Source: Eledone cirrhosa (Eukaryota; Mollusca; Cephalopoda; Octopoda; Eledonidae). Taken from it: a stretch of DNA of 64,000 nucleotides. Below are positions 10,401-22,400 of the stretch, piece by piece. The notes below the pieces were generated by a model. The model was not told the DNA's origin. It searched no databases and was given only the letters and a program-made list of their open reading frames with translations. Made by a program: the position numbers and the translations under genes. Every line of letters begins with the position of its first letter. Position 1 is the first letter of the stretch. The stretch covers positions 166,161,492 to 166,225,491 of the forward strand of contig OZ024743.1 of NCBI GenBank assembly GCA_964016885.1, given 5' to 3'.

Positions 10401-13400
10401 GTCCACGCTTTGATGTGGCTGTGTAGGTAACACGGTAAAAAGTTCCCAGTCCACACTGTAAATATGGTTGGTGTTAGGAAGGGCATCCAGCCATAGAAAA
10501 CCTGCCAGATATTCCTATATGAGCGAGACATTCATCTACTCCTAGTTTTCTAAGAGCCCACCAGCACAGGGAACTCTGTCAAAGGCTTTCTCGAGATCGA
10601 CGAATGCCAGGTAGAGTGGCTTACTTTTAGCTAGGTACTTTTCCTGTAACTGTCTTACAAGGAAGAGAGCATCAGTGGTGCCTCTTCCTGGCACAAACCC
10701 AAATTGCATCTCATCTAGTTACACCCGGTCCCTAATCAACTGTGCTATAACTCTTTCTGTTACTTTCATGACCTGGTCCATCAGCTTTATACCTCTATAG
10801 TTTCCTCTATCTAGTGCATCACCTTTACTTTTGTTGCAGTTGACAATGATGCTACTACACCAATCCTTTGGTATGACACCTTCTAGTATTACTTGGTTAA
10901 CAATACGTGTGGTTATGGTGTGACCTACCGACCCAGATGCCTTCAGCATCTTGGCAGCTATACCCGATGGACCGGTTGCCTTCCCCGTCTTCATATCTTT
11001 GATTGCCTTACTTACTACGTTGCTGCTGACTTGTACTGCTGGCCCCTCTATAGAATCTACTTGGGGTAGGGTCTCTTCTTCCCATGCATTCTCCTCATTT
11101 AGTAATCTATCATAATGACTCTTCCACTTATCTTTCTTCTCGGCACTTGTGACGGCAAGCTCACCTTTATCATTCCAGATACACTTCTCTCCAATGACTT
11201 CACAATTCTCTCTGACACACTGCCTCGCAATCTTGAACACCTCCTGTTTCTGGTCCTCACGTTGCAGAACATGCTTGAATTTTCTATCCTCTACTTCCCT
11301 CCTAGCTAACTATACTTGTCACCTAGCTTCCCTCCTGGTCTCTATGTAATGTACCCTGCTTCCCCCGTTCTTCCATTCTTTCCATGCCTGTCTCTTGGCC
11401 TTAACTGCCTCATGTACCTTATTGTTCCACCACCAAGTCACTCTCCTCCTGCCTGTGGTCTTACTCCAGCCACAGATGTCCTCCGTCACCTTTAGTAAGT
11501 TATTTTTTAGGAACTCCCAGTGCTCTTCTACATTGAGTGTCTCTATATGTTCTTCTTTACTGTCGTAGGCGTTGAGTAAAATATCTTTAAATCTGTTACT
11601 GGCTGAGGGGTCTTTCAGCTTCCAGATCTTTCTTCTCCAGGTTGGCTTCTGTTTCTGACCGTGAGGTCGCTGACAACTAAGCTATGTTGGGAGGTACATT
11701 CCTCACTAGGGAAGGCTTTTGTGTTTACGACCGTCCATCTGTCACGTCCTCTGATGAGGATAAAATCTATCTGACTAGAATGCTCCCCTGATCTATAGGT
11801 GATCAGGTGGTTGACGGGTTTTTTGAAGTTTGTTTTACATATCAACATGTCATTGGCGTCGCAGAATTCTAGAAGCCTGAATCCTTCTTCATTTCTTGTG
11901 CCCAACCCCATGGCCTCCATGGACTCTATAGAAGCCGTCACGGTGTTTACCTACATGTCCATTAAAATCTCCTGCAATGATTAGGAAGTCATTGTCGTTT
12001 GTTAGAGCAGTAGTGTGCATTAGGGACTCATAAAACCTATCCTTAAGTTCGTCTGGCAACCCCAATTGGGGTGCGTAAGCTGATATTATTGTGGTAATTG
12101 TTTTATTCAGGACTAGTCTGAGTTTAAGGATTCTTGCACTCACCCTGTTCACTGAGATTACCTTATCTACCCACTTGTCAGCTAGTAGGATACCTACACC
12201 ACCCATCCCATCGTTATTTCCCACCCAGAAAAATTTGCAGCACTGACTTTTTCCTACAAGGACTCTAGCAGACTCTCCTCTCCATCTAGTCTCTTGCACA
12301 CAGCATACATCAATTTCCTTTCGCTCTAGCATCTCTACGATTTCTCCTGCTCCTCCTTTCATTGTGCTTACATTGATGGTACCAACTCGGAGTTTTGGGC
12401 ATTTGTCAACATTCGTGGGAAAGGGTCGATTTTTGCAGAGGTGTATGTATGCTTCCTGTCTCTGAATTGAAGCTTCACATGGGTGCTTGGTAGCTTACGG
12501 ATTCATATTCATTTTCATTTATTAATTCGGGGTTGCTCCATTTATTCTCAGCTCATCCATACATAACGGTAGGAAAATTCAGGGCTAGAACAGTGGTGGT
12601 GGTAATAATGGCAGGGTGTGTTGGGGCTGGGACTGGTGAGGAGAGAGGTAGGTAGTAGTAGTAATGGCAGAGTTTGTTGGGGTTGGTAATGGGTGGGGTG
12701 GACATGCTGAGGTTTGATTGGTTGAATAGGCTATGGTGGGGTGGGCAGGAGGGAAATTGTGAGATAGGTAGCCATTATGGCCTATAACATCTCAGGGCAA
12801 AATAAACCGATACGAGTACCTATATTAGACAAGGCGAAATGTTAATGTTAGGATTTTGAAGGGAGTAGATGACTTCGTAGAGACAGCGAAATGATAAAAA
12901 CAACAACACTAATAATAATGTAAGAGAGAAGAAGGAAGTAGATGACTTCATAGAGAGACAGCATGGGAAAAGAAAACGAGGGTAAAAAAATAAATGTGTT
13001 GTGGAGGCTAGTGAAATGATAAATACAACAATAATAGTGTGAGCAGAACATTTGCAATTGGGAAATAGAGGGATACCTGGAAGATATGGATGGCTGGAAC
13101 ATGGTTTAGCAGCTCTAGTGATTCATTTTAGCCTTTCAGAATCAAGTATGTCTTATCTCTTGAAGAACTTCAAGATGAGTGAGGAATGAATGAATGAAAG
13201 GGAGGTAACAGGTGGATTAGAGAGGGGGGGGGGTAGCCATCATGGCCTATAGTATTTCAGGGCAAAATAAACCGATACGAGCACCTATATTAGACAAGGC
13301 GAAATGTTAAAGTTAGGATTTCGAAGGGAGTAGATGATATATATATATATCCAAATTTTCGAGGTCCATGGGTAATCAGTAGTCATAAGGCGTGGGTATA

Positions 13401-16400
13401 TATCGATGTTTGAAATACAAGGATTGCCATGTAAGTGTGGAAAATATAGTTCAAGGAAATGACAAAACAGAGGTACAAAAAGTTTTATTAGTTTCACACT
13501 TTATATGGAAAAGGGGAAAGAAAGTTTGGCGTGTCAGGATTTAGCCCTTCTTCAGGAGTACAAAAAGATAGAGACAGTATCACAAAGGATATATACAAAA
13601 ATTAAAAGGTAGTCTGCAGTAAAAAAAATGAAAATAAAGAGAGTAGACAAGACAAACCATTAGGTAGTCTTGGTAACGATTTTGGAACACAAAGTGAAAT
13701 GTGCGTGCATTAGTGTCGATATTATGTGTGAGTGTATGTGTATGTTTAAGCATGTGTATTTTTTTAAAAGGTTTATTCTGTAAAGTGCGTGTAAAGTATC
13801 TAGCAGTGACTGCATATGTCCGTGAGATGTGTGGATTTGTAGGTAAGAGTGTATGTATGTTTTAATGAGCTTGTGACATAGGATAGAGGAAGTATGTTTA
13901 GTGTGTATTAGAGAGCATATGGCAGAGCAGATTATAGGAAGATGGGTGGGACTTTAAGGCTCAGGAGATGAAAGATTTGTAAGAAAATATAAGTTGCTGT
14001 TATCTACGCCAGTGTGAGTCAGAGGGTCAGGCACAATGTGAGAGCTTAAAGATACTGAGGTGGCATGCGGAGTGGCTGGTGGATCGAAAATGTCAGGAAA
14101 TCGGAGTTGGGTTGCCAATCCAGATGTCTTAAAGGTGTTCAGAAAATTTGACAGCCAGACGATGGCCAGTTTGACCAAGGAAGAAGGCTCTACACAGAGT
14201 TCAATGGAGCCCCGAGACAAAGTTGATGGAGGTGTAGCTGAAGTAGTCCCTAACCTGGAAGGACCAGTCATTGGGACGGTAAAGGGTGGTGGTGTTAGAA
14301 ATAAAGCTGTATGTATGGCAGCAGGATCGGGAACAGGGGTGGGATCCAGGGGATGAGTTAGGGGGAGTAAGGTTGCAGACAAGAGGTTCCAAAGATGACA
14401 AGCGTACTTGAATGAAGGGAGGGGTGGGAGTGAAAAGTGGGTGAGGTGAAAGGAACTGACTGCAGGTGGCAGAAAAGACGGAGGATCATCTTCTGGAGGG
14501 GTTAAATAGAAAGGTGGTAGTTCTGCTCATTTTGGGGCTGACCTGGGTTAAAACAACAACAAACAAGAACAACTGACAAAATTTATGTAAGTAGTAAAAA
14601 CATTTCAGTAGAGTTATGAAATGATGAAATGTTAGTGAAATTATGTTTATTTTATCAAACCATCCAACTCACCCATCCAAGAGATTCTATTTGTTGAGGG
14701 TGTAATAAACCCTGAATTCCATGATATACAGATAAACCAGTGCCAAAACAAAAAATGCCAACACCACTGATGAGAGAGGAAATATTTTTCAGATTGCGGT
14801 ATCCATACCTAATAAAAGAAAAAAACCTTACATATACATCTGTTTTTCTTCTTCTTCTTAAGAAACAGAAGAAGAAAAAGGAGGAGGAGGAAGAGGAGAA
14901 GAATTGTTTCTACTTTTGGCACAAGGCCAGCAATTACCCAGTACATTACTGGTACTTTATTTTATCGACCCTGTAAGGATGAAAGGCAAAGTTAACCTTG
15001 ACGGGATTTGAACTTAGACCGTAAAGGGACGCAAGGGTTTACACAAAGTGAGACATTAAGGACAGTACAGGCCAATACAGGACGGTACAAATGGGCATTT
15101 CTGCGTGTAAAAGAAATAAAACAAAAAAAAAACAGAGGATGTAACAAAAAAGATGAAAAATTCCCCAATAGGGGGGAGACTTCCGAGGGCCATCGTGGAG
15201 AAAGCCCATTAAAAAAGCCACGGTGACCCTGACCACCAGGGCAAGTGTCCTCTCCCAGTTTTCCACCTTCAATTTACAGACACATACTCAGAGTAGGCCC
15301 ATTCACTCGGGCCTTTCTTGCCTCTCTCACCCATCTTTATACCAAATGCTGGGAAGAGAGCACTTCCCTCTCTACCCTGATTTTCCTTTTCAAATGAAAT
15401 TTGAAAAAGTTAATCAGGGCATCACCGAAGAGGTAAGTGCTCGTCTTTAGCCCTTTCAAACGTGTCCACCATACTATCTCTTTCGCCATGGCCACCAGAC
15501 AGATAAAGGCTGCCTGCCCTTCCCGGCTAAAGGAAGAGGGCGGGGAAATCCTCACGATGGACTCAGCTGATAGCTGGATCTGTCCTACACGCGACAGCAG
15601 GTGTTCGACATGAACCCACAAGTCGGCAATGCTCGGACACTGGACGAGTGCATGCAAGACGGTTTCGTCGCCTGCGCGCATCTCGGACATGCCCGGCTGA
15701 CGGCACTTCCATGCCTGTAGAATTTATCCCGAACTGGCAGCGCTCCGCGGTAGCACTACCGGGCCAGGGATTTCTGGAAGTTGTACATAGGCCCCGGCCC
15801 GAAAGTTCTTCCGAAGAGATTGGCTAGTTGATTTTCGTCGACGCCTAGAGTTTCCCCAAGTACGTCGTCGCTCTTCCCCTCTACTAATCCTCTATAGAAC
15901 GCCAAGGTGGAGTTTCCACCGATTACATTGCCCAACTGGTCGAGGGCTGTGAGCACCTGAAGACATTCCAGTCTCCAAGCGTTCCCTCTCGGTCTTCGCT
16001 TGACCCAGGACTGCAGCTCCGTCAAGGAGACGAGCTGGGGAAAGACGCGTCTAGCAAACAGCGACCACACTTGATCACCGTCGAGGAAGAGGTGGCGATG
16101 TTGTAGCCTGAGCGCATGTCTGCACATCATCAGCCACGGCATGTCCAGCCCTCCACGTAGCGGGTGTTGACAGCAGATGGACTGCCTAACCATCGGAGCG
16201 CGTCCTTCCACAAAAAGCGAAAGAGCAAACGCTCCAGCGCAGTCAGGCGAGGCTTAGGACAAGGCATGACGGTCAGGCGGTAGTAGATGACGGACACGAT
16301 GTACGCATTCGCCACCTCCGCTCGACCTTTCAGGGATAGCTTCTTCTCTGCCCATTTTTGGGTGAGAGAAGCCACCCTGCTTGTCACCTCGTTCCAGTTT

Positions 16401-19400
16401 TTGTCCGTCAAGAGGTCCGGACAGAACCAGACCTCTAGCAAAACCAGTCCGTCCGTCCAGCACCCGACAACGCTGTTGGATGGCGTGGACCTGCCTCTCC
16501 AGGTGCCGAACTTTTCCTGGTTGATCATTGCTCCTGTCACCGCTTCTCTTATTGTAGTGCCGATCGCCTCGATGTGTTTGGCGTTCGACACCACTATGGT
16601 GACATCGCCCGCATATGTTGACACGGATCTTCCGCATCCTAGTTCGCGCGGGACCCCCCTTAACATCTCCAGTTTGTGCAGTAATAGCTCGAGAGTCAAT
16701 ACCTACAAGAGGGACGAGAGAGGACATCCATGGCTAACCGAGCGCATGATGTTGAATGGTTCCGAAAGGTGACCATTCACTCTCACCACAGAGCAGATGT
16801 CGCTGTGCATGGCAGCGATCCAGCCTCTGAAGATGGGCCCAAAGCCAGTCGCCCTCAGGACTGCCGCTAGGTAACGATGGTCGACCCTATCGAAAGTTTT
16901 CGACTGATCTAGATTGATCAAGGACCCACCCTTGCCAAGTTCCCTAGCTACCCTCTCCACGATGTATCGCATGAGGTGGAGGTTGTTGTGGATGGATCTG
17001 CCTGGAATGGCGCATGTCTGCGCCTCTCCCACCAAACCACCAACGACAAGCGCCAACCTCTTTGCTAGCACCTTGGCCAAAATCTTGAACTCTGCTTAGC
17101 AGAGTTATGGGTCTGAAATTATCTATTTTATCCTCCCCTTATCCACCCAGTTGCAGTAGACGTCCGCCAAGAGGCCTCCGAACAAGTCTGGCATCTGTAC
17201 GTAAAGTTCATGGGGCAGACCATCCAAACCAGGCGATTTACCGCTTGTGCAGCCAGTCATTGCCTCCTGTACTTCAGCGGCTGTTATCGGCTTTTCGCAA
17301 CACTCCGCCTCAGTGGCCGAGAGCCACGGCAGTCCGCCGAGGTAGGCACTAAAGTCTATCCCTCGATCCGGCCCACCGCTGCCCCCGAACAGCTGAGCGA
17401 AGTGTCGCTGAAAAGCCACACACATTTGCCCGGGATCGAGTAGCATGCGCCCGTCATGGTCCACCAAAGACCGGATCGTGGCTTTGTTGCCACGACATGC
17501 CTTCGCCACTCGGGGCCCATTGAACGGCTTTCATCCCTCGTGTCTGAGAGCACGCACCCTAGCTCTGACAACGAAGCCTTCGTGCTTTGCATTGAAGAAT
17601 GGTCAAGGGCTAATTTCGCCGCAAGTACGTCGGTCGCGATGCCTTTACTAAGCGCCTCATCTAATTTTCTAACTAGTTCTCCCTCTGCTCTATTTTTCTC
17701 TATTGCCTTACTAATCCTAATGGACTCTATTCTAATCGCTCTTTTCAGAGCAAACCACCACTTGTTGTCGACGATGGCCACCGTCAACGCCCAGTTAACT
17801 AGTTCGCTAATCCGGTCTCTGTAGGCCTTGCGTGCTGTTAATGACGCGTTTAGCTTCCAGTAGCTGGGTCCCTGTCTATGAAGCCTATCTAAGTCAACCT
17901 TACAGATCACGAATTTGTGGTCCGTGTAGTCGACTATTTTGAAATGTGGACAGCCTATGCTAGACTTATCTATTTCCCTACAAAATACCCTATCTAGATA
18001 TGATCTGGATGACCCGATGCGGTTTGTCCATGTCCACATTGCCACATTCGGGAAATCCAGACGGTACCTGTCAGACAGTTGAAACCGTCTGAGCAGGTTT
18101 GCGAGGCTTTTACACCCTCCTCCCCTATCTGTTAATCCCACACAATCCCAGCATGCATCTAAGATCTCATTCCAGTTTCCCACTAACACTAGAGAGCAGG
18201 ATGTTCCAAGAAAGGTCTCCAGACACCGGAAGAATTCAGGTCGTCCTGCTCCTGTTGGGGCATAGGTGGCCACTAGCCTGAAAGCTTGTCCTTCTCCGCT
18301 GGTCACATCTAGTACCACCAACTTACCCTCTCGAGATCCAGACTTCTCCGGAACACGGCGGTGTGTGAAGGGGTGTGTGATCCATCCCTCCGACCATTGG
18401 TGGGTTTCTCCACGAGAATATCCGTGAATATTCTTTTGGTGATGCTCCCTCGGTAGTCTCCAATTGATGTGGGGAACATTTTTTTTAATGTTACGTAAGT
18501 TTTTTGCGTAATTTCTATTATTTTTATGTGTGTGGGGGGTGCAATTTTGGTGGTTTGTACGTAGTTTGTTTCTGTGATGTTGGTGTGGTGTTGAATGTAA
18601 TTTAAAAGCTTTGTGTTGTCTGTGTCTATGGCTGTGTATTGTGTCTGCTGTTGGTGTGTTGGTGCTTTCTGTGTTTGCTGCTGCGTTGTTGGAGGTGACG
18701 ATGGGGTAGATGCTAAGGGTGGCGGTGGTGTTGGTGGTGGCAGTGGTGTTGGTGGTGGTGATGGTGTAGGTGGTTATGGGGTGTGGCTGTTGATGGTGGT
18801 GGAGGAGGTGGGGTAGTTTTCATTTTCTTTTTTTTTCTAGGGTTCTTTCTTCCTCTTTATTTTGGGGGGATGAGGGTAGAGAGTTCTTCCTTGTCCGATT
18901 TGGCTATATCAGGAAGGGGTATGCTTTCCATTGGTTCTGTAGGTGATGGAAGAGATGGAGCTTTTGTTGTTGGGGATGGTGATTTCTCTTCTGCCACTGT
19001 GGTCTTTGTTTGTCTGCTCCAGTTGCAGGGCTTGGCGTGGGGAGAAGGGGTGGGCGTGTGCCTGATTTGGTAAGTTTGGGGCAGAATGCCTTAAAGTGCG
19101 TCTTGTCACCACATCCATGACACCTTCGGCGCCTACCTTCGACAGTCACGGGTAGATGGCTGCCTTCGTCCAGGTCTATTACATCAGGGATGGCTTCAAT
19201 GCTCTCATGGTTTGCTTGGATCCATCCCCGACCCTGTCCAATTTTCCTGTCTTATTCGCATGACGTTAAGTATGGTTGTTGAATCCTCAACGTCAGCGAG
19301 GACGGCTGCCATCAACCACGCCATCTCCACTGAGGGTGGAACCTGGCCCACTCGAACCCTCGCGACTCTCTGGCCGCAGTATGTGGGCATCATTATGATT

Positions 19401-22400
19401 TTGTCACTGCGGAGTGGTGCAATGGAGTGTGCTTTGGCTTCTTCTGGTGTAGCGAAGAACACATCCACAGTGCCATATCTCGATCCCGGGGCTATATATG
19501 TTTTCTGTGCCCAGACGGTGCCCATAGCTCTTTGGACCTGTTCAACTCGCCCGTTCAACTTGCCACAATTTTGATCCAATCGTGCGATAACTGACCGAAC
19601 ACAAAAGCTTGTTTCTTATTATCTCAGCTGGGCGGGTGAGACTTACCCTGTGCCCGGTCTTTTTAACCAAGACCTTTGATTGTTTTATCTCTTCGTTAGT
19701 GATGTGTACATGTTCAAAATTGTTTGTCGCTTTAGCGAAAGATGTGCTTGTCTTTGTTGCCGTCCTTGGTGTTTTTGTTTGTTTGTTTTTCCTGTGTTGC
19801 TGCTGTTATAGTTGTTGTTCTTTGAGTTCTTTATAGCTGTTGCTGTTGTTATTGTTGTTATTGTGGTGGTGGTGTTTAATTTTTTTTTTAATGCAGGGAA
19901 ATTTTTGTTGTAATTTCCACTACTGGTACTACTGTTCCAGTGGCTGCTGCTGCTGTTGTCACTACCACTGTCACTGTCGCTGCTGCTGCTGTTTCTCTTG
20001 TTCTTTACTTTGCCTAGTGATTGGCTGGAAATGGCTGTTCCACCCTCTGAACAACTCACTGTTCCTCCCTGTGGACAATTTTTTTTGTCCGCCATGTTTT
20101 TTTTTAAAACAAAATTTGGGGGTTATGATTGTAAATAAAAGCAAATTTACCCCTCAAGGACACGAGATATAGTTTTAAAAAACCCACCTCCTTTGACAGA
20201 CGGGTTCTTTAACTACACACCGATGTAAAAAATATTATATAGAACTTTCGATAACTCATAAAAATTCAACTAACTTACTCCGTCGTAGTTACCGCCGTCT
20301 TATAATAATAACAACAAATAATAATAATAATAATAATAATAATAATCACTTACGGATGAACAGCATCAGGCTTTTTAATAGAATGGTATAAACCAATTCC
20401 TAATATTACCTGAGATAAGAAGAAATTTAGAAATAAAATCAGAGTGACCACGTACTAAGAGTTCTTAGTACATGGTCACTTATTTATAACACTGTTGGTT
20501 ACATAGATAAGTTATTAGCTGTAGAACTAAATAGTTGATAGTTACAGTACCATGTTGTATCTATAAACAACAAGTGTTTTCAGGCCATCTTCCCTGCCCT
20601 AGCAGAAAAGATGGCCTGACAAGCTTCTTCATTTTTCTTCATCAATCTGCATCTCCTTTTATCAACCTTCTAGATTTCATTTCCTTCTCATGACTATACT
20701 GTATCTATCGCTAAAGTATTTCATTCTCATTGGCTTGAGACCTACCTGGATGCAAGTAGATATTATAAGGAAGTGCTGCTTGCTATTGTCAGTAGCTTAG
20801 ACAGTATAATTGACAACTGTTTCAATAGCTTGCAAAAACCTGCAATAGACTTAATGAAGTGGAGGATGGTATAATGTTGATGTAGTAATGAACTATGTAA
20901 GTAATTACAAAACATTAACTCTTCAAGACAAAAAGCATCCGGTCCACACTGTAAAGTGGTCATGTAGGTATCACAACAAAAATGCACCCAGCCCACACTA
21001 TAAAGTGGTTGCATAGGTGTCACAACAAAAAGCACCCAGCCCACACTGTAAAGTGGTTGTGTAGGTATCACAACAAAAAGCACCCAGTCCATATTGTAAA
21101 GTGGTCATGTAGGAGTCACGGCAAAAAGCACCTAGCACACACTGTAAAGTGGTCATGTAGGAGTCACGGCAAAAAGCACCCAGCACACACTGTAAATGTG
21201 GTTGGCATTAGGAAGAGCATCCAGCTGTAGAAATCTAGCCAGAGATAGTTTTGTATGAGCAGGATACGGTCAGCTGACCCAACCTGCCTCAAATGAGACA
21301 ACCTGTCTAACCCATGCTAGCGTGGAAGGTGGACATTAAATGGCTCTGGTTTTATGAAACAACACCACCCATTTTAAAAGCTCCCTATTTAAATTTAAAT
21401 CTAACATAATTTTATATAAGACCCATATGTTGAGTTACTATCTTAATAATGAAATAATTATCCATCTTAGTAAATCTTCAAAATTCTTCATTAATTAATT
21501 GAAACAGGATGCATTTCATTAGAAAGACATTTGTGAAAGGGGTAATGGCAAAAGCCTATTTCTACATCATAAATTGTGAATGTAGACATAGAAAGAAAAA
21601 TAAGTATCAGAAGATATGAAGTCTGTGAAGAATTTCAGTTTAATAATAATGCATTCTAAGTATATTATTAAACTATAATTATATATAGCTTAATATGAAA
21701 TTATAGAAGTTGTTGACATCTTTTGTTACCTAGAAGACCTAATCAGCAGTGGTAGAGGGTGCTCTGAAAGTGTTATAGCCAGGGTAAGAAAAGGTTGGAA
21801 GAAGTTTAGGGAGCTAGTACCTCTGGTACAAACGGTTTTTCTCCCAGAGTGAAAGGTAGACTGGATAATGCCTGCCTGTTAACTGCAATGCAACATGGCA
21901 GTGGAAAATAAGCCTCGACTGCAGAAAACCTGCAAAGGGTAAAAATAAACGGAACGAGTATGTTCCAATGGGTATATAATGTCAGTGTGATTGAATGTGG
22001 CAGCATAACTGAATGTAGAGAAAAACTGGACATAAGAGGAATTAGATGTAGTGTGCAAGAGAGAAGACTGCAGGTTATAAAGGTTACAGAAAAAGTCATA
22101 ACATAATTGATTTGTAACAGAATTAATTTTGATGAGATGCAGTTTAGTTTTGTGTTTGGGAGAAGCACTCCCGATGCCATTTTCCTGGTGAGAGAACTGT
22201 AGAAGTATCTAGATAAGCGTAAGCCCCTATTTTAAGCGTTTACTGTGGAAAAATAACCTTAAAATGCTTGTTGTTGTTGAGTGGGCTGTAAGCCATATCT
22301 TTATCCTTAAACTCTTTTGATATTTGATGCCACCCCTAGTTCTATAATACAAAACTCTTCATTTTAAAGTGTTTCATCGTCGCCGTCCATCATCACCATC

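Larger units (their letters stand above)
4851..10528 (+). mobile_element. LINE-A copy 1 (RTE/BovB-like), split by a nested LINE-A
   Basis: A plus-strand APE-type LINE in two parts, 4,851-6,757 and about 9,200-10,528. The left part holds the endonuclease and the RT up to 'GVHQGSVLSP'. The right part resumes at the equivalent of 'LLFIIALQAITEEF' and continues through YTDD, the zinc finger and the C-terminal block to an incomplete 3' tail. The interruption is a minus-strand LINE-A. RTE/BovB affinity is inferred from the endonuclease ending in the 'ECTSQHSLIVSDL' type block, as in the BovB-like 'craniofacial development protein 2-like' proteins. The copy is dead, with many stops and frameshifts, and its (GAT)n tail is missing because the element joins an inverted LINE-A at 10,528. 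Confidence 0.85.
15031..20280 (-). mobile_element. LINE-D, Tx1/L1-like non-LTR retrotransposon, near full length but dead
   Basis: A two-ORF element on the minus strand. ORF1 (20,095 to about 18,890) ends with a CCHC knuckle. ORF2 (about 18,490 to 15,337) has an APE endonuclease, reverse transcriptase and a C-terminal Cys/His block. The architecture and the block 'AIPGRSIHNNLHLMRY' with 'LINLDQSKTFDRVDH' suit the Tx1 branch of L1. GC content is clearly higher than its surroundings. The 3' end is probably near 15,040, next to a SINE. The 5' end is near 20,280, just before a (TAA)n run and SLC30A9 exon 7. Frameshifts and a mutated active site make it non-functional. Confidence 0.85.

Noticed and set aside
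19840..20172. Cys-rich plus-strand frame
   Set aside because: It is antisense of the Ser/Asn-rich start of LINE-D ORF1. The cysteines come from repeated GCT/TGC codons.
20942..21182. Regular 48-bp array considered as CRISPR-like
   Set aside because: Units are contiguous without unique spacers, lie in a LINE tail, and the genome is animal.
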